Assembly (NCBI GenBank): GCA_020847765.1
Contig: JADLBJ010000052.1
Coordinates: 1-44,812 of the forward strand
Reading direction: 5' to 3'
Source of the DNA: Dehalococcoidia bacterium
Lineage (GTDB): Bacteria > Chloroflexota > Dehalococcoidia > Tepidiformales > Tepidiformaceae
DNA: 44,812 bases
Shown: in pieces, positions 7,614 through 14,651 of the stretch
Numbering within the stretch: the stretch's first letter is position 1
How the letters are laid out: every line of letters begins with the position of its first letter
Made by a program: the position numbers and the translations under genes
Notes under the pieces: generated by a model
Seen by the model: the letters and a program-made list of their open reading frames with translations, nothing else
What the model was told of the DNA's origin: nothing
The model's database searches: none

Positions 7614-7640
7614 TTCTCACTCCTCACTTCTCACCCCTCC
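7607..7640 (+). repeat. Pyrimidine tract before the 33-aa peptide gene
   Basis: CGCTCGCTTCTCACTCCTCA then CTTCTCACCCCTCC, of the same TCACTCC/TCACTTC family, ending directly before the Shine-Dalgarno GAGAGG at 7641. Confidence 0.6.
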
Positions 7641-7650
7641 GAGAGGCGCC

Positions 7651-7752
7651 GTGTCCGAGATGTCGCCGGGGTTCGTTCTCACGCTGCTCGGCGGGGCAAC
7701 GCTGCTCGTCCTCCTCGTCGTCGCTCTCGCCGGCCGCGAGGGGCCGCGCTAG
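7651..7752 (+). CDS. Small single-span membrane peptide (33 aa)
   Basis: A GTG at 7651 preceded by GAGAGG (4-nt gap) opens a 33-codon frame ending in TAG at 7750. The peptide is MSEMSPGF followed by about 20 hydrophobic residues (VLTLLGGATLLVLLVVALAG) and a polar REGPR tail, so it would be a one-pass membrane peptide with its C-terminus basic. It lies just before the PIG-L gene; the PIG-L -10 box is 25 nt past its stop, so it is separately transcribed from it. Family unknown; length makes chance a real possibility, but ribosome site plus clean amphipathic design argue for a gene. Confidence 0.5.
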   Translation: MSEMSPGFVLTLLGGATLLVLLVVALAGREGPR

Positions 7753-7776
7753 CGGGCGGTGGCGCGGACTGCGCGC

Positions 7777-7782
7777 TACCAT
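7777..7782 (+). promoter_or_regulatory. -10 box TACCAT of a probable leaderless promoter (PIG-L gene)
   Basis: TACCAT, then 6 nt (CCGCCC), then GTG at 7789. The same TACCAT-N6-start arrangement occurs at 11458-11470. It decides the PIG-L start in favour of 7789 rather than 7759. Confidence 0.6.
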
Positions 7783-7788
7783 CCGCCC

Positions 7789-8502
7789 GTGCCCACCCTG
7801 CTCGTCGTCGTCCCGCACCCGGACGACGAGGCGTACGCCTTCGGAGGCACGATCTCCCTGGCCGCGCGGGCGGGCTGGCGCTGCCGCGTCCACTGTGCGA
7901 GCGCAGGTGAGCGCGGCCAGCGTTACGACGGCGGCGCGCCGGATCCGGCGAGCGTGGGCGCTGCCCGCCTGGCCGAGCTGGCCGCCTCCTGCGCGATCCT
8001 CGGCGCCGAGCCTCCCGTCTGCTGGGGCCTGCCGGACGGTCGCCTGGCCGACGACGCGCGTGGCCCCGCCCTCACGGCCGCCGCCCTCCGCGAGGAGGCG
8101 CCCGCCCTGGTGCTCGCGCTCGGGGCCGACGGTGCCTACGGCCACCCCGATCACCTGGCCGTCTTCCGCTGGGTGGTGGGCGCGCACGCTGCCCTCGCGG
8201 CGCCGCAGCCGCGGCTGCTCTTCGCCGCCTTCCCCAGGGGCCTCTTCCTGCCGCAGTACCGCCTCTGCGTCAGCATGATGGGCCTGCCGCCCCAACCGCC
8301 CGCCTCGGCCATCGGTGCCGCGCCCTGGCGCTACCGTCTCGACATCCGGGCGGTGGCCGCGCAGAAGCTGGCTGCCGTGGGCGCGCACCGTTCGCAATTG
8401 CCCGGGGGCGACCCCCACGCTCTCTTTCCGCCCGGCATCCTCGCCGCCCTCATGGCGGAAGAACGCTTCGCGGGAGGAGCGAGGGTGAGGAGTGAGGGAT
8501 GA
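7789..8502 (+). CDS. PIG-L (LmbE-like) family deacetylase
   Basis: A 237-aa protein. PTLLVVVPHPDDEAYAFGGT holds the PHPDDE motif (Asp and His for Zn2+ and catalysis) right at the N-terminus, and ADGAYGHPDHLAVFRW holds the second metal-binding HPDH block. The family removes acetyl or acyl groups from N-acetylglucosamine-type sugars, including mycothiol and bacillithiol precursors. The exact substrate here is unknown. The GTG at 7789 is chosen because the leaderless -10 box ends 6 nt before it; an in-frame GTG at 7759 would add ten residues. The last codons (VRSEG) and the TGA are supplied by the purine heptad tract that follows. Confidence 0.88.
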   Translation: MPTLLVVVPHPDDEAYAFGGTISLAARAGWRCRVHCASAGERGQRYDGGAPDPASVGAARLAELAASCAILGAEPPVCWGLPDGRLADDARGPALTAAALREEAPALVLALGADGAYGHPDHLAVFRWVVGAHAALAAPQPRLLFAAFPRGLFLPQYRLCVSMMGLPPQPPASAIGAAPWRYRLDIRAVAAQKLAAVGAHRSQLPGGDPHALFPPGILAALMAEERFAGGARVRSEG

Positions 8503-8532
8503 GGAATGAGGAATGAGGAATGAGGAATGAGG
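8472..8532 (+). repeat. Perfect heptad tandem (TGAGGAA)n at the PIG-L stop
   Basis: From 8493: TGAGGGA, then four exact TGAGGAA copies (8500-8527), then TGAGG. The first exact copy contains the PIG-L stop codon. TGA recurs every 7 nt, so stops appear in all three frames. The tract ends at the convergent pth stop (8534). Confidence 0.75.
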
Positions 8533-8533
8533 C

Positions 8534-9154
8534 TTACTTCCGGTTGAAGCGAGTGCCCGCTGCCTCCCAGCCTTCGCTCAGAACCGCTTCGACGGCGTCG
8601 GCCGCCAGGCGGGCCGCTTCCTCGAGCCGCGTGCGCTCGTCCCCGCGCGGGGCGCTGAGGACGTAGTCGGCCACGGCCTCCGGGTCCCAGGTGGGCTCGC
8701 CCCCGAGGAGCGGCCGGCCGATGCCGACGCGGACGCGCACGAACTCCGCGCCAAGGGCGGCGACGACGCTCTTGAGGCCGTTGTGCCCGCCGCTGCCCCC
8801 GCCGGCGCGCACGCGCAGCGCCCCCGCCGGCAGGTCCAGATCGTCGTAGACCACGACCGTGTGGGCGACGTCGCAGCCGGTCCAGGCTGCGGCCTGGGCG
8901 AGGGCGCGGCCGCTCAAGTTGACATAGGTGCGGGGCTTGACGAGCGCCACCCGCTGCCCGCCAAGGTCGCCGACGCCGATCTGCATGGTGCTGCCCTGCG
9001 TCTTCGGCTGGCTGCCGGAGCGGCGGGCGAGGTCGTTGACGACCCAGAAGCCGAGGTTGTGGCGCGTGCGGGCGTACTCCTCGCCCGGGTTCCCGAGCCC
9101 GGCCACGAGCCAGTCCGCCGCAAAGCGCGGCCCGCCGCCGAGGAGCTTGCGCAT
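8534..9154 (-). CDS. pth: Peptidyl-tRNA hydrolase
   Basis: A 206-aa protein, standard length. LVAGLGNPGEEYARTRHNLG near the N-terminus carries the conserved N22 and catalytic H32; VVVYDDLDLPAGALRVRAGG has the conserved Asp of the active site and GSGGHNGLKSV the substrate-contacting Asn. The enzyme hydrolyses peptidyl-tRNA released during aborted translation, in the cytoplasm. The usual rplY-pth neighbourhood is broken: the L25 gene of this window lies 26 kb away. The start at 9154 (MRKLLGGG) is preceded, in gene sense, by a pyrimidine tract. Confidence 0.97.
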   Translation of the reverse strand: MRKLLGGGPRFAADWLVAGLGNPGEEYARTRHNLGFWVVNDLARRSGSQPKTQGSTMQIGVGDLGGQRVALVKPRTYVNLSGRALAQAAAWTGCDVAHTVVVYDDLDLPAGALRVRAGGGSGGHNGLKSVVAALGAEFVRVRVGIGRPLLGGEPTWDPEAVADYVLSAPRGDERTRLEEAARLAADAVEAVLSEGWEAAGTRFNRK

Positions 9155-9168
9155 CGTCGCACCGGGAA

Positions 9169-9194
9169 CGAGGAGTGAGGCGTGAGTAGTGAGT
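9169..9194 (-). repeat. Pyrimidine tract (minus sense) before pth
   Basis: On the plus strand CGAGGAGTGAGGCGTGAGTA; in pth sense a CTCACTCC tract about 15 nt upstream of the ATG. With 9291-9320 it forms an inverted pair across the divergent pth/DinB gap. Confidence 0.6.
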
Positions 9195-9290
9195 CCCGGC
9201 CCCGCGCCTCCGTTCCGAGGGTACTACGGCGAGGGGCGAGCGTCAGAAGGCGGCTCCTTCCACCCGGTTCCAGGCCAGGGGGCCGGTCCC

Positions 9291-9320
9291 CGCTCACTGC
9301 TCACTCCTCTCTTCTCACTC
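9291..9320 (+). repeat. Pyrimidine tract before the DinB-like gene
   Basis: CGCTCACTGCTCACTCCTCT then CTTCTCACTC, ending one base before the TATAAT box at 9322. It fills the -35 region. Confidence 0.65.
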
Positions 9321-9321
9321 C

Positions 9322-9327
9322 TATAAT
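9322..9327 (+). promoter_or_regulatory. Consensus -10 TATAAT, leaderless promoter
   Basis: TATAAT followed by GCGAAC and the ATG at 9334. A perfect -10 only 6 nt before the start codon implies that transcription starts at the ATG or within a base or two of it. Confidence 0.7.
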
Positions 9328-9333
9328 GCGAAC

Positions 9334-9903
9334 ATGGCGACGGCGGAGCAGGTGGCAGAGCTCGTGGCGAAGATGGCCGAGGAGCGCGTCGCCCTCGTCG
9401 CCGCCGCCCGCGCCCTTTCGCCCGCCGAGGCCCTGCGCGTGCCCGTGGACGCCGAGGGCGAGGAGCAATGGACCGCGCTCGAGCAGCTCGCCCACCTCTG
9501 GGAGATGGAGCGCGGCTACGACGCCTGGGTGCGGGCTGCCCTGCGCGCAGAGAACCCCGACCTCGGCGGCGTCGTCTGGCAGCCGGTCCCCATCCCCGTC
9601 GAGGAGGCGAACGCCCACACGGTCGCGGAGATGCTGCGCGGGCTCGAGCTGGAGCGCGCCTACACGCGCGGCCTGATCGACGGCCTGGACCTCGCCGCCT
9701 TCGACCGCACGGCGACGAGCCCCCTGTTCGGCACGCTCACGGTGCTCCAGTGGCTACGCTCCTTCTACCGGCACGACCGGCAGCACGCTGCCCAGATGCA
9801 GGGACGCAGGAGCGACTATCAGCCGGGTTTCAAGGGAAGAGAGCCGAACCAGCGGCGCGCACGCCTCGAAGCGGTCGCCCGCCGCGAGGCCGGCCAGGGG
9901 TGA
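9334..9903 (+). CDS. DinB-like four-helix metal-binding protein
   Basis: A 189-aa mainly helical protein. WTALEQLAHLWEMERGYDAW has the first metal-ligand histidine and FYRHDRQHAAQMQGRR the His-x3-His pair typical of the DinB/YfiT superfamily. Members include thiol-dependent S-transferases (mycothiol, bacillithiol) and proteins of unknown role; the specific reaction cannot be read here. The nearby PIG-L deacetylase could fit a low-molecular-weight thiol pathway, but that link is speculative. The mRNA is probably leaderless (TATAAT 6 nt before the ATG). Confidence 0.82.
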   Translation: MATAEQVAELVAKMAEERVALVAAARALSPAEALRVPVDAEGEEQWTALEQLAHLWEMERGYDAWVRAALRAENPDLGGVVWQPVPIPVEEANAHTVAEMLRGLELERAYTRGLIDGLDLAAFDRTATSPLFGTLTVLQWLRSFYRHDRQHAAQMQGRRSDYQPGFKGREPNQRRARLEAVARREAGQG

Positions 9904-9909
9904 GCCTTC

Positions 9910-10086
9910 TCAGGCGCTGAGGCGCTCGGCGAGGGCAGGTGCCGGCACGGGCGCCTTGAGCTGGCGCGCCCGCCCCAGCCGCTCCTTCGTCCCGCAGGAT
10001 TCGCATTGCCGGGCGCGCACGGCCCGCGCCTGCACGTCCACGAAATAGCGCCAGCGGTGATCGCAGACCAACGTCATCTCTTCCAT
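9910..10086 (-). CDS. Small zinc-ribbon-like protein (58 aa)
   Basis: An ATG at 10086 opens a 58-codon frame ending TGA at 9910. The protein MEEMTLVCDHRWRYFVDVQA... has C8-x-H10 near the N-terminus and C28-x2-C31 (CESC) later, a plausible one-zinc ribbon, then a basic segment (KERLGRARQLK) and a proline/alanine tail. GGAACGGATGG precedes the start but no clean Shine-Dalgarno. It is convergent with the DinB-like gene (6 nt apart). I do not recognise the family. The pattern fits a small nucleic-acid-binding or metal-sensing protein. Confidence 0.55.
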   Translation of the reverse strand: MEEMTLVCDHRWRYFVDVQARAVRARQCESCGTKERLGRARQLKAPVPAPALAERLSA

Positions 10087-10173
10087 CCGTTCCAGCGTAC
10101 ACCATCGACATTAAAGGAGTGTTACGCAGATCCCTGATCGTGATGCGACAGATCTAAGGGCGATCCCCCCGCC

Positions 10174-10200
10174 TTGCGGGATGTTGGAGACGACTATAGT
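10174..10200 (+). promoter_or_regulatory. Candidate promoter for the gene at 10245
   Basis: TTGCGG (10174-10179), 15 nt, TATAGT (10195-10200). The start would be near 10207, leaving a short leader with GGGAGG before the ATG. The -10 is good; the spacing is short. Confidence 0.45.
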
Positions 10201-10244
10201 ATCGCGCTGCCCTGCGGGGTGACCTGTGCCAGGGAGGCTGCCCC

Positions 10245-11384
10245 ATGCTGACGGTTTTCGACGATCTCCAGGTCCACCAGCTCGCCAGCCCCTTCAGCCA
10301 CGTCGGCACAAGCGACCCGCGCTGGTACGACAAGACCTTCTACGCCGTCTTCAACCCGCACGAGCAGGTCATGCTCACGACGGGCACGGTTGTGCACACC
10401 AACGCCGACATCGTCGACGCCTACGTCTGCCTGGTGGTGCGTGGCAGGCAGCACAACATCCGCTGCTCACGGCGCTTGCGGCCGCGCGTCGGCGAGACGG
10501 TCGTCGGCCCCATTCGCCAGGAAGTGGTCGAAGGGCTGCGCACGATTCGCCTCGTGTGCGACGAGAACGAGCATGGCGTCAGCTTCGACATCCGCTGGCA
10601 AGGGACGGTGCCGGCGCACGAGGAGAGCGTCCACTTCAGCCGCCAGAACGGGCGCGTCATGCAGGAGTACATGCGCTACGACCAGGTCGGTCGCTGCTCT
10701 GGCACGATCCGCGTCGGCGGCGAGACCTTCACGCTCACGCCGGAACGCTGGTGGGGCGCCCGCGACCATTCCTGGGGGATCCGCCCGGGGATGGCGCCCG
10801 TGCCGCCGGGCGAGACGCCGCCGCCGCCCTCCGCGCGCGAGCGCGTGCCCTCCTTCTTCACCTGGAACTGCCTCCAGCTCGAGGACCACACCGTCTTCTT
10901 CCTCGCCTCGGAGAACGCCGACGGCAGGACGCTCAGCTGCGACGGTGCCGTCGTCTACCCCCTGGGCGACGAACGGCCGAGCGTCCGCCTCGTCGGCCTG
11001 GAGCACAACATGGAGTTCCTCCCCGGATCGGTGCGCCTCGCCGCCGCCGAGCTCACGCTTATCGACGAGCACGGCGCGCGCCGCCAGTACCGCAGCAAGG
11101 GCACCGGCCTCGTCCTCAGCTGCCAGGGCCAGGGGGACTTCAGCGGCTGGGCCGATGGCCAGGGCTGGGGATTCTACCGCGGCGACTACCACGAGGAGTA
11201 CGAAGTCTGGGACTTCAGCGACCCGACGACGGTGCGGAACCTGACCGACAACGGCTTCACGCCCCAGCGCTGGTACCTGGAGAATATCACCGAATTGAGC
11301 GACGGCACGAGCCGCGGCTACGGCCTCCAGGAAGTCGGCGTCTTCGGCCCCTACCCGCGCTACGGCTTCGCCGCCCGACCGTGA
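10245..11384 (+). CDS. RDHSWG-motif protein, copy 1 (unknown function)
   Basis: A 379-aa protein, predicted soluble, no signal peptide. It is homologous along its length to the protein at 24266-25438: both begin D-[DE]-[LF]-x-VHQ..S.PFS, both carry W-W-x2-RDHSWG in the middle (ERWWGARDHSWG here), and both end in a YNG/TDNGF..Q segment and a final PYGF- or RYGF-type tail. The D-H-x-W-G signature and beta-rich sequence recall CrtC/AttH-type double-lipocalin proteins, some of which are hydratases; this is an inference from motif only. GGGAGG precedes the ATG. The stop codon opens a short purine tract (11382-11400). Neighbours give no pathway at this copy; copy 2 sits in the catabolic island. Confidence 0.8.
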   Translation: MLTVFDDLQVHQLASPFSHVGTSDPRWYDKTFYAVFNPHEQVMLTTGTVVHTNADIVDAYVCLVVRGRQHNIRCSRRLRPRVGETVVGPIRQEVVEGLRTIRLVCDENEHGVSFDIRWQGTVPAHEESVHFSRQNGRVMQEYMRYDQVGRCSGTIRVGGETFTLTPERWWGARDHSWGIRPGMAPVPPGETPPPPSARERVPSFFTWNCLQLEDHTVFFLASENADGRTLSCDGAVVYPLGDERPSVRLVGLEHNMEFLPGSVRLAAAELTLIDEHGARRQYRSKGTGLVLSCQGQGDFSGWADGQGWGFYRGDYHEEYEVWDFSDPTTVRNLTDNGFTPQRWYLENITELSDGTSRGYGLQEVGVFGPYPRYGFAARP

Positions 11385-11400
11385 GGAGGAATGAGAAGAC
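11382..11400 (+). repeat. Short purine tract starting at a stop codon
   Basis: TGAGGAGGAATGAGAAGAC begins with the TGA of the RDHSWG copy 1 gene and has the heptad character of the other tracts. Confidence 0.45.
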
Positions 11401-11457
11401 AGGGTGAGCACCGGCGCGTCTTTACCGAAGTATAGGGTGCGATAGGAACGGCCTGCC

Positions 11458-11463
11458 TACCAT
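11458..11463 (+). promoter_or_regulatory. -10 box TACCAT of a probable leaderless promoter
   Basis: TACCAT, 6 nt (CGCGCC), ATG at 11470. Identical box and spacing to 7777-7789. Confidence 0.6.
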
Positions 11464-11469
11464 CGCGCC

Positions 11470-12948
11470 ATGACCGGCATTGACCCGATGACCAGGGGCG
11501 GCGTCTCCATGCGCGAGCGGCTGCGCACCGACTACGCGTGGACCCCGCGCCAGCGCCAGGTGCTCGACCTCCTGCGCGCGGGGCGTTCGAACGCCGAGAT
11601 CGCAGGCGCACTCGGCGTCTCCCTGCAGGGCGCCAAGTGGCACGTCACGGAGATCCTCAGCAAGCTCCAGGCGGACTCGCGCGAAGAGGCAGCGGACTAC
11701 TGGCGGCGGTACCACGGGCTTGCCCCGCGCTTCGGCCGGGTCTTCCGCGGCGGGCTCGCGCTCGGCCTGGCGAAGTGGGCCGCGGTCGCGGGTGGGCTGG
11801 CGGTCGCCGGCGTGGCGGCGGTCGTCGTCGTGCTCGTCCTCAGCCAGCTGGGCGACGAGGGGGCGCCGGCGGGCAGCCCGGACGCCACGCCCACGCCGTC
11901 CCCCTCCGCCTCGGCCTCGCCCTCTCCCTCAGCCTCGGCCACGGCGACGACCCCCACTCCGGTTGCCAGCGGGGCACCCATCCCGGGGCTCGCCACGCCG
12001 CCGGCCGTCCTGGCGCTGGCGGCGCCGCAGCTCCTGCCCGCGGGCTGGACGCTCTTCGGCTGGCAGGCGCAGTGCTACCAGTGCGGCGCCTCCTACGCCG
12101 ACTTCCGCCGCTACACGAGCGACGGCCGCACGCTGACAAGCGACTTCCTCTTCTCCTTCACGCAGCCGCCGGGCAGCGGCCCCGACACGGGCAGCGGCGT
12201 CTACACGGTCGCCTTCGGTAGCTGCGGCCGGCGCGTCGCGGCCGGGCTCTGCACGCGCGGCTACTGCGGCGGCGAAGGTGAGCCGAGCGCCGACGCGACC
12301 GCCGAGCTCTTCGTGTCCGGGGACGGCGGCCGCACCTGGCGCAGCCTGGGCCCGCTCGCCCGCAACTCCTTCGTCGTGGGCTTCCTCGGCGACGAGGTTG
12401 TCATCCAGCAGTTCGTGAGCCAGACGCCCACCGGCTGGAAGGCGGCCTTCGTCACGACCGGCGGCCAGTCGCTCGCACCTGCCGACTTCCCGGCGAACTG
12501 GGTGGTGCTGGAAGAGGGGCGCGACCCCGTCTGGGTGCGCTACGGCCCCGACAGCCACCTCCGCTCGACCTACCGCGACCGCGGCGGGACGGTCTCGCCG
12601 CCGCTCGCCGAAACGGACGCTTTCCTGCTCGGCCTGGCGGGCGCGGACGGCTACGTCTGGGAGCTGCACACGCGCGACGCCGGTGGTCAGCCGACGACGG
12701 TGCTCGCCACCGCCGACCGCTCCGGGGCGGTGCGCCGCGCCCTGCGCTGGGACGGACACTGGTGGAGCCTGCGCGGCCTGACGGGCGGGCGCTACGTGGC
12801 CGGCTACGGCGACGACCCCTCGCTCGGGCCCGCACCGGCGCCCTTCGTCGTCGATCTGCAGACTGGCGTCCTGACGCCGCTCACCGGCCTCCCCCGCAGC
12901 CAGGCCGAGACCTACACCTACCCTCTGGCGCTGACCCCGGTACCGTGA
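11470..12948 (+). CDS. Membrane-anchored LuxR-type HTH protein with exported sensor domain
   Basis: A 492-aa one-component membrane sensor. Residues ~24-82 (WTPRQRQVLDLLRAGRSNAE ... GAKWHVTEILSKLQ) are a LuxR/GerE helix-turn-helix. One transmembrane helix follows at ~103-126 (AAVAGGLAVAGVAAVVVVLV), then a Pro/Ser/Thr/Ala linker to ~175 (PTPSPSASASPSPSAS), then a ~310-residue exported domain with cysteines (CYQCG; GLCTRGYCGG) and repeated S-x-D-G-G-R-T-W-like turns (SGDGGRTWRSLG) that suggest a beta-propeller or sialidase-like fold. The design would let an outside signal alter DNA binding inside. No cognate kinase is adjacent, and the target is unknown. Translation probably starts leaderless at 11470. 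Confidence 0.82.
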   Translation: MTGIDPMTRGGVSMRERLRTDYAWTPRQRQVLDLLRAGRSNAEIAGALGVSLQGAKWHVTEILSKLQADSREEAADYWRRYHGLAPRFGRVFRGGLALGLAKWAAVAGGLAVAGVAAVVVVLVLSQLGDEGAPAGSPDATPTPSPSASASPSPSASATATTPTPVASGAPIPGLATPPAVLALAAPQLLPAGWTLFGWQAQCYQCGASYADFRRYTSDGRTLTSDFLFSFTQPPGSGPDTGSGVYTVAFGSCGRRVAAGLCTRGYCGGEGEPSADATAELFVSGDGGRTWRSLGPLARNSFVVGFLGDEVVIQQFVSQTPTGWKAAFVTTGGQSLAPADFPANWVVLEEGRDPVWVRYGPDSHLRSTYRDRGGTVSPPLAETDAFLLGLAGADGYVWELHTRDAGGQPTTVLATADRSGAVRRALRWDGHWWSLRGLTGGRYVAGYGDDPSLGPAPAPFVVDLQTGVLTPLTGLPRSQAETYTYPLALTPVP

Positions 12949-13074
12949 CGGGTGGGGCGGCCGAGCCACTCCTGCCCCGGGATCGCAAGGAGATCGAAAC
13001 CCCGTTCGATCCCCCAGTAGCGCGGAGGCGACGCGCCGCGGATACACTCCAGTACCCGCCGAACGGAGGACACC

Positions 13075-13551
13075 ATGATGGCGAAGAACACCGTTGTGCT
13101 CTGGTACGACAAAGAGGCAGAGGCCGCCGCCCGCTTCTATACGAAGACCTTCCCGGAGAGCGCCATGGGCCGCGTGGTGAGGGCGCCGGGCGACTACCCC
13201 AGCGGCCAGGAGGGCGACGTCCTGACCGTGGAGTTCACCGTCGCCGGCATCCCCTGCATGGGGTTGAACGGCGGCCCCGAATTCACACCCAGCGAAGCGT
13301 TCTCCTTCCAGATCGCCACCGAGGACCAGGAAGAGACCGACCGCTACTGGAACGCGATCGTCGGCAACGGTGGCCAGGAAAGCGCGTGCGGCTGGTGCAA
13401 GGACAGATGGGGCGTCTCCTGGCAGATCACCCCGCGGGCCCTGACCGACGCGCTCTCGGCGGGCGGCGAGGAGGCGCGGCGCGCCTTCGACGCGATGATG
13501 GAGATGCAGAAGATAGACGTCGCCACGATCGAGGCCGCGCGGCGCGGCTGA
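13075..13551 (+). CDS. VOC-superfamily (PhnB/YdeN-like) protein
   Basis: A 158-aa protein of the vicinal-oxygen-chelate fold. NTVVLWYDKEAEAAARFYTK, FTVAGIPCMGLNGGPEFTPS and EDQEETDRYWNAIVGNGGQE followed by KDRWGVSWQITP match the PhnB / 3-demethylubiquinone-methyltransferase-like family (DUF899/YjdN relatives). Typical metal-binding residues of true dioxygenases are not evident. Biochemical function in this family is mostly unproven. The ATG at 13075 is followed by a second ATG; CGGAGG lies 7 nt upstream. A lone gene convergent with the NTF2-like gene at 13591. Confidence 0.82.
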   Translation: MMAKNTVVLWYDKEAEAAARFYTKTFPESAMGRVVRAPGDYPSGQEGDVLTVEFTVAGIPCMGLNGGPEFTPSEAFSFQIATEDQEETDRYWNAIVGNGGQESACGWCKDRWGVSWQITPRALTDALSAGGEEARRAFDAMMEMQKIDVATIEAARRG

Positions 13552-13590
13552 CGCGGGCTTGTCGCCGGGAGGCGGTCGGCTTTGCTGAGC

Positions 13591-14613
13591 CTACGGCTGT
13601 CCCGGCGGCCCCGACGGGTGCAGGCCCAGGGCGAGCGCCGCGGTGGGCCCCGACGTCGGCCGCGATTCGTGGTAGTGGACGACCTTCCATTCGCCGGCGC
13701 TTCGGCGCAGCAGCCAGCTCACCCTGTAGGTGAAGTACGGCGTGCGCTCTTCGTCGGGCTCTGGCTCGTGCGGGCGAAGGCCGCGCGCATGCAGGTTCGA
13801 ATAGACGAGCACCAGGTCCTCCCCCAGCACCTGGACGCGGCGGTCCTCTGGCTGGAGGGGCGTCTTCCAGTCCCAGCGCGTGCCCGTCGCCAGCCGGTCT
13901 TCGAGCTGCCAGAGCCGGTACGTCTCGATGGCGTCCCAGGAGCGCGCCGGCGAGGCGATCTCGAGCGCCAGGTAGACATGGTTGGGGTAGTCGCGGTCCC
14001 ACCAGGAATAGGCGAAGTCGACGTCCAGGGCCTCCCAGCCGATGACAAACGCTTCGAGCATGCGCACGGCCGCCGTCTCGGGGTCGCCGCTGTGGGGAAG
14101 CGTCCGGGCTTCGGCGGCGCGCGCGCGGGCCGTGAGCGTGTCGTCCGACGGGGGAAGCTCGGGCGGCCGGACGGGATGGCCACCGCCCACCCGGCGCGGT
14201 CGCGGCATGTCCGGCTGGGCGGATTCGTGGTAGTGCACCACCTTCCAGCCCTCTCCGCGCGGCACCAGGAAGAACGACGCGCGATAGGCGCCGCGGCTCG
14301 TCGCGCCGTCGTGGCCGACCGTGTGGCGGACGAGGTCGACGTACGCCCACAGGCAGTCGCCGACGACGTCGTGCTCGATATTTGCCCAGCGCAGCTCGCG
14401 GAACTCCCTGACGCTGCTCTCCTGGACGGCGCGCAGGTAGGCGGCCGGGTCGTCGACGGGGCGATCTCGCTCCATCGGCTGATAGAGGAACCCGGGAGCG
14501 GCAAGATCGAAGTCCGCGAAGGCACGGGCCGCGTCGAACGTGTACCAGCCGTCCAGAAAGCCGTCGACGATCGCGGCGACTTTGCTGCGCATTCCGTTGG
14601 CGGCGGTGGGCAT
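13591..14613 (-). CDS. Tandem NTF2/SnoaL-like protein, copy A
   Basis: A 340-aa protein with two related halves of ~130 residues. Each half begins with a helix (VAAIVDGFLDGWYTFDAARA; AAVRMLEAFVIGWEALDVDF) and ends in the same block, GWKVVHYHESAQ and EWKVVHYHESRP, so it is an internal duplication of an NTF2-like cone fold. Such folds act as cyclases, isomerases or hydratases on hydrophobic rings, or only as binding scaffolds. The upstream frame extends far beyond this start without a gene; MPTAANGM at 14613 is chosen for its AGGAG 8 nt upstream. Gene copy B lies 38 nt upstream on the same strand, so both are probably co-transcribed. Confidence 0.8.
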   Translation of the reverse strand: MPTAANGMRSKVAAIVDGFLDGWYTFDAARAFADFDLAAPGFLYQPMERDRPVDDPAAYLRAVQESSVREFRELRWANIEHDVVGDCLWAYVDLVRHTVGHDGATSRGAYRASFFLVPRGEGWKVVHYHESAQPDMPRPRRVGGGHPVRPPELPPSDDTLTARARAAEARTLPHSGDPETAAVRMLEAFVIGWEALDVDFAYSWWDRDYPNHVYLALEIASPARSWDAIETYRLWQLEDRLATGTRWDWKTPLQPEDRRVQVLGEDLVLVYSNLHARGLRPHEPEPDEERTPYFTYRVSWLLRRSAGEWKVVHYHESRPTSGPTAALALGLHPSGPPGQP

Positions 14614-14651
14614 GTGCGTCTCCTTCGCCCTGTGACGCTCCTGGCCGGCGC

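Noticed and set aside
10087..10244. Riboswitch or RNA gene upstream of RDHSWG copy 1
   Set aside because: No conserved RNA element recognised; only a promoter-like TTGCGG/TATAGT and a ribosome site.
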